Of a stretch of 64,000 nt of DNA, positions 1-8,508 are shown one piece after another. The translations under genes and the position numbers were made by a program. The DNA is taken from contig NC_091352.1 in NCBI RefSeq assembly GCF_038502225.1, positions 20,131,060 through 20,195,059 of the forward strand, given 5' to 3'. Numbering within the stretch: the stretch's first letter is position 1; each line of letters opens with the position of its first letter. The notes beneath the pieces are model-generated. The model ran no database searches and was not told the DNA's origin. It worked only from the letters and a program-made list of their open reading frames with translations. Source of the DNA: Cherax quadricarinatus (taxonomy: Eukaryota > Arthropoda > Malacostraca > Decapoda > Parastacidae).

Positions 1-251
1 TTTTATAATGTTGGGAGGTTTGGTATTTATTACTCCTGAGGGTATTTCTCGCACTTCGAGGAAAGCGAACAAGAATTGTCTTGGGGAAATTCCTCCATTA
101 CCTTACTGACATACGGTTGCAATAGCCAAGCAGGCATTACCAAACAAGAGGAGTGTGTGCCATTCTCCAGTGATGATAGGGCAGCGTTAACTTCAAAATG
201 TTAACTAGTTTGGCAGCTTCCCGAGTGTGTGCTCCTTAATATTGAGGCCTT

Positions 252-890
252 GGTGGGAGTCACCTGGGAGGTGGTGTGGGAGTCACCTGGGAGGTGGTGT
301 GGGAGGCACCTGGGAGGTGGTGTGGGAGGCACCTGGGAAGTGGTGTGGGAGGCACCTGGGAGGTGGTGTGGGAGGCACCTGGGAGGTGGTGTGGGAGGCA
401 CCTGGGAGGTGGTGTGGGAGGCACCTGGGAGGTGGTGTGGGAGGCACCTGGGAGGTGGTGTGGGAGGCACCTGGGAGGTGGTGTGGGAGGCACCTGGGAG
501 GTGGTGTGGGAGGCACCTGGGAGGTGGTGTGGGAGGCACCTGGGAGGTGGTGTGGGAGGCACCTGGGAGGTGGTGTGGGAGGCACCTGGGAAGTGGTGTG
601 GGAGGCACCTGGGAGGTGGTGTGGGAGGCACCTGGGAAGTGGTGTGGGAGGCACCTGGGAAGTGGTGTGGGAGGCACCTGGGAGGTGTGGGAGGCACCTG
701 GGAGGTGGTGTGGGAGGAACCTGGGAGGTGGTGTGGGAGGCACCTGGGAGGTGGTGTGGGAGGCACCTGGGAAGTGGAGTGTGAGGCGCCTGGTAAGTGG
801 TGTGGTAGTCACCTGGGAAGTGGTGCGGGAGGCACCTGGGAAGTGGTGCGGGAGGCACCTGGGAAGTGGTGTGGGAGTCACATGAGAAGT
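252..890. repeat. 23-bp GC-rich minisatellite
   Basis: About 27 head-to-tail copies of a 23-bp unit containing GGAGGCACCTGGGAGG. Some units carry GGAAG or lose three bases (near 684), and the right edge (780-890) is more diverged. Because 23 is not a multiple of three, all three frames on both strands stay open, producing Gly/Trp-rich and Pro/His-rich pseudo-proteins that should not be annotated. Confidence 0.95.
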
Positions 891-1271
891 GTGGGGAGGG
901 GGGTTGAACCAGAGGAGGGAGTGACCGGGGGCTAGTGGTTGTACACGGTAGTGTCCTGTGTGGTGGGCGATCAATTACCCCGCATGGGCCAGGAGATATG
1001 ACTCAGCCAGTGACTAGAGATCGGTGAACTCACGCCCATCCTACATCAACAGCAGAACTGACAGTGGCTCAAACACAGGCAAAATTATGATGATAATTAC
1101 AGACTATTTCCCTGGCCAGGACGACTTCTTCAGAATTAACAAAATGTCGTAGTCCCGAGCTTGACAACAAAGCTACGAGGGAAGTGGGGGACTATTGTTA
1201 TTTAGTTAATTTGTTCGTGTTTCAATGTAACAATCATTGTAGAAAGAAGTCACTTAATGTCCGCTATAGCA
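891..1271. other. no recognisable feature
   Basis: Unique-looking sequence between two tandem arrays. I see no convincing frame, RNA gene or repeat. Confidence 0.5.
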
Positions 1272-2625
1272 ATGCAGGGTATTATAACGTATAGGAATGT
1301 ATCTTCCATGCAATGTATTATATCGTAATGTATCTGCCACGCAATGTATTATATCGTAATGTATCTGCCATGCAATGTATTATATCGTAATGTATCTTCC
1401 ATGCAATGTATTATATCGTAATGTATCTGCCACGCAATGTATTATATCGTAATGTATCTGCCATGCAATATATTATATCGTAATGTATCTGCCATGCAAT
1501 GTATTATATCGTAATGTATCTGCCATGCAATATATTATATCGTAATGTATCTGCCATGCAATATATTATATCGTAATGTATCTGCCATGCAGTGTATTAT
1601 ATCGTAATGTATCTGCCATGCAATGTATTATATCGTAATGTATCTGCCACGCAATGTATTATATCGTAATGTATCTGCCATGCAATGTATTATATCGTAA
1701 TGTATCTTCCATGCAATGTATTATATCGTAATGTATCTGCCACGCAATATATTATATCGTAATGTATCTGCCATGCAGTGTATTATATCGTAATGTATCT
1801 GCCATGCAGTGTATTATATCGTAATGTATCTGCCATGCAATATATTATATCGTAATGTATCTGCCATGCAATGTATTATATCGTAATGTATCTGCCATGC
1901 AATGTATTATATCGTAATGTATCTGCCATGCAATATATTATATCGTAATGTATCTGCCATGCAGTGTATTATATCGTAACGTATCTGCCATGCAATGTAT
2001 TATATCGTAATGTATCTGCCATGCAATATATTATATCGTAATGTATCTGCCATGCAGTGTATTATATCGTAATGTATCTGCCATGCAATATATTATATCG
2101 TAATGTATCTGCCATGCAGTGTATTATATCGTAATGTATCTGCCATGCAGTGTATTATATCGTAATGTATCTGCCATGCAATATATTATATCGTAATGTA
2201 TCTGCCACGCAATGTATTATATCGTAATGTATCTGCCATGCAGTGTATTATATCGTAATGTATCTGCCATGCAATATATTATATCGTAATGTATCTGCCA
2301 TGCAGTGTATTATATCGTAATGTATCTGCCATGCAATATATTATATCGTAATGTATCTGCCACGCAATGTATTATATCGTAATGTATCTGCCATGCAATG
2401 TATTATATCGTAATGTATCTGCCATGCAATGTATTATATCGTAATGTATCTGCCATGCAATGTATTATATCGTAACGTATCTGCCATGCAATGTATTATA
2501 TCGTAATGTATCTGCCATGCAATGTATTATATCGTAATGTATCTTCCATGCAATGTATTATATCGTAATGTATCTGCCATGCAATGTATTATATCGTAAT
2601 GTATCTGCCACGCAATACACTATAA
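1272..2625. repeat. 31-bp AT-rich satellite array
   Basis: About 43 copies of a 31-bp unit made of ATTATATCGTAATGTATC followed by TGCCATGCAATGT. Units differ mainly at three sites: CATGCA/CACGCA, AATG/AATA/AGTG, and CTGCC/CTTCC. The variants recur in an order suggesting local block duplication. There are no spacers, so it is not a CRISPR array, and stop codons occur in the unit. Confidence 0.95.
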
Positions 2626-2775
2626 CGTAGTCTAACGTGTCATGCAATACATTATAACGTAGTCTAACGTGTCATGCAATACATTATAACGTAGTCTAAC
2701 GTACGTGTTATGCAATACATTATAACGTAAACTAACGTAAGTGTCATGTAATACATTATAACTTAGTCCAACGTA
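2626..2775. repeat. diverged edge of the 31-bp satellite
   Basis: Four to five longer, diverged units (about 32-38 bp) of the form ATTATAACGTAGTCTAACGT + GTCATGCAATAC. They share TGCAATAC/TATTATA with the main array and look like a variant expanded separately at its edge. Confidence 0.8.
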
Positions 2776-3034
2776 TCTATGGGCCAAACATAGCCGTAAC
2801 AACGAAAATTTCTTGTGCCAGGAACCATTGGCTTAATTAAAGTACCATACCAGACTTCACAAAATGTCAAACAAGACTTGTCTTGACACACTCGAGTAAC
2901 TACCTCTTCTCTCATTTTATACTCTCTTCCTCTCTCTCTCTTTTTCCCCCTCTTACACTCCTCTCATCTTCACGTTCTCTCCAATCATTACTCAGTTGGT
3001 CATCCATTTGTCTCAGCTGTCAGTTTTACAATGA

Positions 3035-3110
3035 GGTTTTGGGACCGTGCCGCGGGGACGTTGATCCCCGGAATGCCCTCCAGGTAGTCTCCAGGCAGCC
3101 TCAAGCAATT
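3035..3110 (+). mobile_element. 3'-end fragment of LINE family F
   Basis: The stretch with GACCGTGCCGCGGGGACGTT and GATCCCCGGAAT matches the 3' region seen at 28215-28270 (GGGCCGCGGGGGCGTTGA) and at 14945-15000. Only the short terminal part is present. The frame at 2883-3152 that crosses it is not a recognised protein. Confidence 0.4.
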
Positions 3111-3159
3111 CTTTTTATCATAGTACAGACGTGCTCTATATTTTCATTCTGAATTTCCA

Positions 3160-3815
3160 AAACGTAAGGTACAAACTTAACATTATATATGCTCGCTATC
3201 AAATGATCAAGTTTAAAACACGAAGATACATTCATGATTCTTCAGTTTTCATCTATACATTTTTTAGTTATAGCTAACTTATTCATAACCGAATTACGTT
3301 TCTATAATCTTTATAATGCAGTGTTGTACTCTGATAATTTTGCACGAAGTTATATAGGATCCTAAGCAAATGTAATGCTACTGCAGCAGCATGTTTCTGT
3401 ACTATCATGTTACAGTATCGTAGCAGCATATTACTGCACTGTCATGTTATAATATGCAAATACAGTATTGTAGCAGCAAATCACTGTATTGTCATGACGT
3501 GGTGTTGTACTGGTGTATTGCTGTACCGTCATGTTACAGTATGTAAGCCGCATACTGCTATAATCTTACGTTACAGTAGCAGTTATGTAAGAATGGAGAG
3601 CAAAATACCTACACATGTAATACAAATACACTTGAATGAGAACAAGTTTATATTACACGTAGTTTCGCCCAAAATTGAGCTCTTAAGTCACGCAGAGGAA
3701 CGTACGCTGCGTATCCTCAGTAAGGTGAGATGTATAAATCTAGTTTAGCAGGAGCGGCTGTCTTGTCATCTTGTATTCACGTAGGGATATGTTATATTTT
3801 CTTCATGGGGTACAA
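3160..3815. other. no gene; weak local repeats
   Basis: AT-rich sequence. Between about 3385 and 3560 there are imperfect repeats around CATGTTACAGTAT and GTAGCAGCA. Nothing else is recognisable. Confidence 0.5.

Positions 3816-3818
<3 letters not shown>

Positions 3819-3870
<52 letters not shown>
3819..3870. repeat. (GA)n microsatellite
   Basis: About 26 uninterrupted GA units, lying directly at the 5' side of a LINE D-like fragment. The same arrangement occurs for LINE C at 61321-61427. Confidence 0.95.
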
Positions 3871-3872
<2 letters not shown>

Positions 3873-4010
3873 GAAGATTTATGAACTAAAGGAGGCAATT
3901 AGGGTAAGACATAAGCAACTGTTGGTAAGATCATGGGATACTGAGAGTATAGGTAATGAGGAGGATGAAGAGATATGTGGTAGATTTAACAATGCAGTGT
4001 TAGAAATCAA
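3871..4010 (+). pseudogene. decayed LINE D fragment (endonuclease-RT linker)
   Basis: The translation contains KIYELKEAIRVRHKQ and later RFNNAVLE. This resembles the linker in the longer D copy near 24660-24790 (VKVYKLREKEARVKY and the KNAVLE-like stretch). It is short, decayed and truncated on both sides; the identification is tentative. Confidence 0.4.
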
Positions 4011-4499
4011 TGTGCCAGACACTACTTGGAGTGTGATGCTCCAATATTTACGCCACATCCGACACTATATATTCAAGAAACTAAAACTAAATGCATTCCT
4101 GTGGCTGAGAGATTCCAAAGAGGTATTTATGTATTGCATAACCCCATCTCCTTGTACCTTAATTTAGGGGAAATGAGTAATGCACTGCGGCTCAAGTTTA
4201 CATTTAAAATTTCATGCGAATCACAAGGGGCGTTCACAAATTATCGTAAGGAAACTAAAATCCAATTTCAATAAAACGGCAAATTGGAACATACATAGGA
4301 GAAATTCTGTTCTAATTTTTCTCTAGGTAAGATTTACAATTAAAGACGTTCTCCATTTATTTCACAGAAACCAAAATTTTTAGCGAAATTTGTAAATTAA
4401 AACTTGTACAACCCAAAATCAAGGTGAAGCTAAATTTGAAAATAAGACTTCAGCATTACAAGTTTGAAACTGACCAGAAGGTTCATTCTCGAGTTATCG
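4011..4499. other. no recognisable feature
   Basis: AT-rich sequence with only short frames; nothing recognised. Confidence 0.5.
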
Positions 4500-4680
4500 T
4501 ACACCACTCAAGGGAGGTTCCTTGACGCTGGTGAGGGGCTCTTGATCAAGGGAATTGTATCAGTGCTTCAGTTCCCTGAATTGAGTCATAATACATTTAA
4601 TTTCCCCATCCCCCACAGAGGTTGTATAATCCCTACGGCTTTAGCGCTTCCCCACAAAAATAATAATAATAGCTGTTGCA
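4500..4680. repeat. dispersed repeat, copy 1
   Basis: Aligns over most of its length with 14520-14680. Shared blocks in order: a GGGAGGTTC-like start, CTCTTGATC/TTCGTGATC, GGGAATTG, CCCTGAATTG, a CATCCCCC-type stretch, TGTATAATCCCTACGG, ending in (AAT)n. It looks like an old interspersed repeat; I cannot assign a class. Confidence 0.6.
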
Positions 4681-4689
4681 CAGAATTCA

Positions 4690-5526
4690 ACAATTACATT
4701 TAGGTATATTAGTAATACGAGAAATTTGTGCCCTTACAGCCTAAACCCTAAATATTTTCAGCCATTTCATAAGAGACGAATAGTTCAGAAGAGGCAAACT
4801 TCATTTATTAAAAAAAAAAAAAATAATGCCATACCATTTCGAAATTATAATGGGCAAAATGGCACCGGTACTTTCCACTGACAATACCAGTCTTTGTTTG
4901 TGCAAGAAACTACGGTACTGAAGGACTGAGGCCGAGCTGAAGTGTAACTTTATCACATTGAAACTTAAAATGGGAATGATCTACATAAAAGTAAGGAGAC
5001 ACCTGCAGGTGCCGAGTGTTCCAGGCACCTTCCCACGGTTATACTTCACTAAGGTTAAAAATTTGAAGCCAGTCAAATTATAAATGAAAGCCTTGGAGGA
5101 AGTTAGTGGAAGACAGGAACACACAACGTAAGAACATGCAGGTTCTGGAAGATAGTTATGCCAAAATATAGTATTTAAGGACTTGCTAAACTGGTGAAAT
5201 TTAGAAAAGACATAAAACGGTGATTTTTTTTTCCAATATTTTTTTCAGTTTTTCCTGGGTGTTGGGTCCCCGGTTTTGAAAGAGTCCAGATTCCAGATTC
5301 CTCATAATCTCCACTGATTATCCTGACGGGATCAAAATCTTCCCTGGAAGAATAGCAGACTCTTAGCGTGTAACTGTACCTCTGTGTCGACTCTCACACC
5401 TACATCAAAAGTTTTAGCAACAGAGAGGTACTACTGATCACGGAAAAGAATACAAACTCCACAAATATAATGTCCTGGTACATCAGTATCAATTTGTTCC
5501 AGTAGGATCAGAGACCCTTGAACCAC

Positions 5527-5530
<4 letters not shown>
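4690..5530. other. no recognisable feature
   Basis: Contains an A-run near 4809-4822 and a T-run near 5225-5232. No coding frame or recognised repeat. Confidence 0.5.

Positions 5531-5607
<77 letters not shown>
5531..5607. repeat. (TA)n microsatellite
   Basis: Perfect TA repeat directly abutting the palindromic element that follows. Confidence 0.95.
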
Positions 5608-5611
<4 letters not shown>

Positions 5612-5789
5612 AAACAACCACTCTGAAAGAATAGAGAAATTCCAATCGCTTTCGTGACTACTCACATTATCAAGGAACTATGATAGTTCCTTGATAATGT
5701 GAGTAGTCACGAAAGCGCTTGGAATTTCTCTATTCTTTCAGAGTGGTTGTTTTGCATATTTTGAAATCACCTGTTTACTGTGATCTTAT

Positions 5790-5794
<5 letters not shown>
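5608..5794 (+). mobile_element. palindromic hammerhead foldback element (H5)
   Basis: Nearly perfect inverted repeat: 74-bp arms 5608-5681 and 5683-5756 around one central base (5682), with one mismatch (5645). The right arm is followed by a 37-nt tail (5757-5794, containing GAAATCACC and TTTACTGTGATC) that the left side lacks. Both sides are embedded in (TA)n. The right arm carries a hammerhead-like motif (separate entry). A decayed relative lies at 61146-61285. The arm-plus-tail design matches the other foldbacks here, which I infer are mobilised by PLEs. Confidence 0.7.
5685..5726 (+). ncRNA. hammerhead-ribozyme-like motif in H5
   Basis: Stem I strands AGTTCC (5685-5690) and GGAATT (5721-5726) pair over 6 bp with one G-T. 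The core reads TTGATAAT (5691-5698), with U at position 3 and A at position 8, a paired substitution of the usual C3-G8. Stem II is GTGA/TCAC (5699-5702/5707-5710) with loop GTAG. GAA-AGC/GCT (5711-5719) forms a loopless 3-bp stem III, and T5720 would be the cleavage nucleotide. One extra base lies between core and stem II, as in the other families. Activity is not shown. Confidence 0.5.

Positions 5795-5854
<60 letters not shown>
5793..5854. repeat. (TA)n microsatellite
   Basis: TA repeat separating the H5 tail from the left terminal repeat of the MITE at 5855. Confidence 0.95.
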
Positions 5855-5857
<3 letters not shown>

Positions 5858-6242
5858 GTGCCGAATATGTAAAACTGGTCAATTAGCAAGAACTCATTTA
5901 AAATTAAGTCCTTTCTAAAATTTTCTCTTATACGTTTAAAGATATATTTTTCTCATTAATGTTAATGCAAAAATTTTTAATTTTGCTCCAAAAGAATCTT
6001 AGAAAACTGACCTAACCTTATTATAACAAGAACAATTTATTTTCGCCTAACCCATCTAAATATATTTTAGGTAAGTTTACAATAATTTAGTACTAAACAA
6101 ACGCAATCAAATATATGTTTTTCGTTAGGTTCAGAATGATTTTGGTGAAATTACTGCATACACAAATTTTCACTTGTCCTATATGGCAAGATGAGCGTTG
6201 CTATTTAAGCCAAGATCGCAAGTTCTGCCTAGTCGGCACGAC
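5855..6242 (+). mobile_element. 388-bp TA-associated MITE, copy 1
   Basis: Ends in 13-bp terminal inverted repeats GTCGTGCCGAATA / TAGTCGGCACGAC (one mismatch) and is flanked on both sides by (TA)n. It has no coding capacity. Conserved internal blocks include TTAGCAAGAACTC, CTTATACGTTTAAAG, CGTTAGGTTCAGAATGAT and CTATTTAAGCCAAGATCG. Further copies: 19844, 27090, 49707, 50155, 50597. The TA target suggests a Tc1/mariner-like mobiliser, an inference. Confidence 0.85.
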
Positions 6243-6430
<188 letters not shown>

Positions 6431-6751
6431 TTTTCTAAGCGAAGCAAAGCTGAAGGGGATAAGAGTTTCAGTGGGGAGAAATAACCGGGATTTGGCTAGG
6501 AGTATCTGAGAGAGTTAGAGCTAAGGAAGGAGTAGCAATAATTATGAAAGATTAATTATGGCAGGAAAAGGAATATAAATGTATAAATTCTAGGATTATG
6601 TGATTTAAAATAGGGGTCAGATGAAAAAAGTTGTTAATAAGAGTATCCACCTGAAGAAAGATGTTAAGGGAGTGTTTAGAGAGTTTTGAACCAAGTGAGA
6701 GAGTAACTGTGGTAGGTTGGTAGGTAAGACACATAGGCAACAGTTAGGCAA

Positions 6752-6807
6752 CTTTATTCCGAAACGTTTCGCCTACACAGTAGGCTTCTTCAGTCGAATA
6801 CAGAAAG
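6752..6807 (-). ncRNA. hammerhead-ribozyme-like motif, H2 left arm
   Basis: Reverse-strand mirror of the motif at 6993-7048, with the same core, stems and GAAAC. On this strand transcripts would run out of the left end of the element. Confidence 0.5.
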
Positions 6808-6849
6808 TAGGCAGGAACAGTAGAGATGTGAAGACGATGTAATCAGTCC

Positions 6850-6970
6850 ATCACCCTTCAAGGGTGATGGACTGATTACATCGTCTTCACATCACCCTTC
6901 AAGGGTGATGGACTGATTACATCGTCTTCACATCACCCTTCAAGGGTGATGGACTGATTACATCGTCTTC
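6850..6970. repeat. three 41-bp palindromic repeats inside H2
   Basis: Three tandem 41-bp units, each containing the inverted pair CATCACCCTT/CAAGGGTGATG followed by GACTGATTACATCG. The first unit forms the symmetry centre of the foldback. Confidence 0.85.
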
Positions 6971-6992
6971 TCATCTCTACTGTTCCTGCCTA

Positions 6993-7048
6993 CTTTCTGT
7001 ATTCGACTGAAGAAGCCTACTGTGTAGGCGAAACGTTTCGGAATAAAG
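6993..7048 (+). ncRNA. hammerhead-ribozyme-like motif, H2 right arm
   Basis: Core CTGAAGA (7007-7013), one extra A (7014), stem II GCCTAC/GTAGGC (7015-7020/7024-7029) with a TGT loop, and GAAAC (7030-7034). Then G-T close a minimal stem III, T7037 is the expected cleavage base, and the stem I strand TCGGAATAAAG (7038-7048) pairs with CTTTCTGTATTCGA (6993-7006): TCG/CGA, AATA/TATT, AAAG/CTTT with small bulges. Hammerheads are an established component of PLE terminal repeats; activity here is untested. Confidence 0.6.
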
Positions 7049-7593
7049 TTGCCTAACTGTTGCCTATGTGTCTTACCTACCAACCTGTCGGTATTGTATA
7101 CCATTTTGATGTTCAACTGTGGTAGGTGTTCTGAATGCTAAACAGGTACAGAGGGCGTGGTAGGTAAGTTTGGGGTGTCAGGGGTAAATGATAATGGGGG
7201 GCCTCTGAACTTTGTACAGAAAGGAGTTTGGTAAAAGTAATATATATTTTAAGAAAAAAAAAAAAAAGGAAAGTATACAAGTTAGGGTATAGGGCGAAAT
7301 GACAGTAGTTTTTTGGACTATGTATTGGTAGAGAAGAGACTGTTGGGGAGACTTCAGGATGTGAATGTTTATAGAGGGGCCACAGATATACCAAATAGTT
7401 TTTTAGCTGTAGCTACAGTGAGAGTAAAAGGTAGATGAGGTACAAGGAGAATGGCATCAGAAAGAAAGATGTGAAGGTTTATAAACTAAAGGACGAGACA
7501 GTTAGGCTAAGACAGAGTGGTAAGATATAAAAAGTTAGCATATAAGAGGTTTTTGAATAGTAGAAGTGATATAAGAAGGGAAAAGTATATGAA

Positions 7594-8059
7594 CGTCTCA
7601 TCTCTCGCCTGGACCCATCCTGGATAGATCTGTTATTTCAGCAGAGCCTTCAACACAGGAGGGATTCGGGTGGCCTTACTGTTATGTACAAGGTCAACAT
7701 TGTCAAGGTACTACACTTGGCTCCACTTCGAGGACAGCGAGAAGCAAGTTTCTATACCACAAGACGGACAGAAAACAGCAACTTCACTCTGGCTGTACCC
7801 TTCTCCAGAACATCACTTCATCCGAGATCATTTATCCCCAGGATGACTCGAGTATGAAACACATTCGTACAACATTATGGTCAACGAGATAAAGTCAGTT
7901 GATCAAATGAAAATGCTGGCCCACAGATGGCTCCAACTTCATCCTGTTCCCTACTTGTATGTCTCATAACAAAAATGCTTTCAAATGAGCTGATGTAGGT
8001 AACAGCTTTTAGCTTGTAAATAAAGTTAGGAATCCTTATCCTAACTTTGTCAAACCCTG
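7594..8059 (+). pseudogene. LINE C 3'-end fragment inserted in LINE D
   Basis: From CGTCTCATCTCTCGCCTGGA onward this matches the 3' part of LINE C at 62670-62925, then continues into 3' untranslated sequence (to about 8059, ACTTTGTCAAACCCTG). The coding part corresponds to the very C-terminal region (VYKANIV-type stretch) and is broken. LINE D sequence resumes directly after it, so this is a 5'-truncated insertion. Confidence 0.7.
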
Positions 8060-8508
8060 TATAAAAAGAGAAAAGAGAGGTTAAGAGAATGGTAAGGGAA
8101 TGCAAAAAGAGAAGTAAGAGTGGGCGAGATGCTGTCAACAAATTTTGCTGAGAATAAGAAAAATTGGAATGAGATTAATAAATTAAGAAAGCCTAGGAAA
8201 CGAGTAGATTTGACAGTTAAAAACAAAAGAGGAGAATTATTAGATCCGGCACTGCAGGTATCGGAAAGATGGAGGTAATATTACGAGGAACTGTAAAATG
8301 TTGATGAGAAGGAAGCTGTGATTTCCTGCAATGACCAGGGAGGCACAACATCTATCAAGAGTGAGGAAGAACCAGTTGTGAGTGTGGGGGAAGTGAGGCT
8401 GTGGATATAATGAATGGGGGTAAAGCAGCTGAAGTTGATGAGATAAAGACAAATATTAAAAACATGTTAGAATACAGTTTTGGAGTGGTTGACGTTTTTA
8501 TTCAATAA

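Larger units (their letters stand above)
6718..7114 (+). mobile_element. hammerhead foldback element (H2) with 13-bp target duplication
   Basis: Inverted arms of roughly 120 bp surround three 41-bp repeats. Flanked by the perfect duplication AACTGTGGTAGGT (6705-6717 and 7115-7127). The right arm ends in a 30-40 nt tail (ACCTGTCGGTATTG...TTTTGATGTTC); the left end is an inverted copy lacking that tail. Both arms carry hammerhead-like motifs. It sits in the endonuclease region of LINE D, so it is younger than that copy. No coding capacity. Confidence 0.85.
6436..8508 (+). pseudogene. LINE D, RTE-like, broken 5' half (endonuclease to early RT)
   Basis: Decayed copy of a non-LTR retrotransposon. 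The AP-endonuclease region is readable in pieces, including the stretch before and after VVG...LNAK, interrupted exactly there by element H2 (6718-7114). It continues with the linker (7440-7590), is interrupted by a LINE C fragment (7594-8059), then resumes with the start of the RT region (8060-8508, DLTVKNKRGELLD-like). The opposite-strand D copy then interrupts it, and it resumes at 10467. Many stops and frameshifts; non-functional. The clade call (RTE-like) rests on motif style only. Confidence 0.7.

Noticed and set aside
201..974. Long Pro/His-rich and Gly/Trp-rich open frames on both strands
   Set aside because: They are all produced by the 23-bp minisatellite, which keeps every frame open.
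1272..2775. Possible CRISPR-like array
   Set aside because: Units are contiguous with no unique spacers, and the context is eukaryotic.
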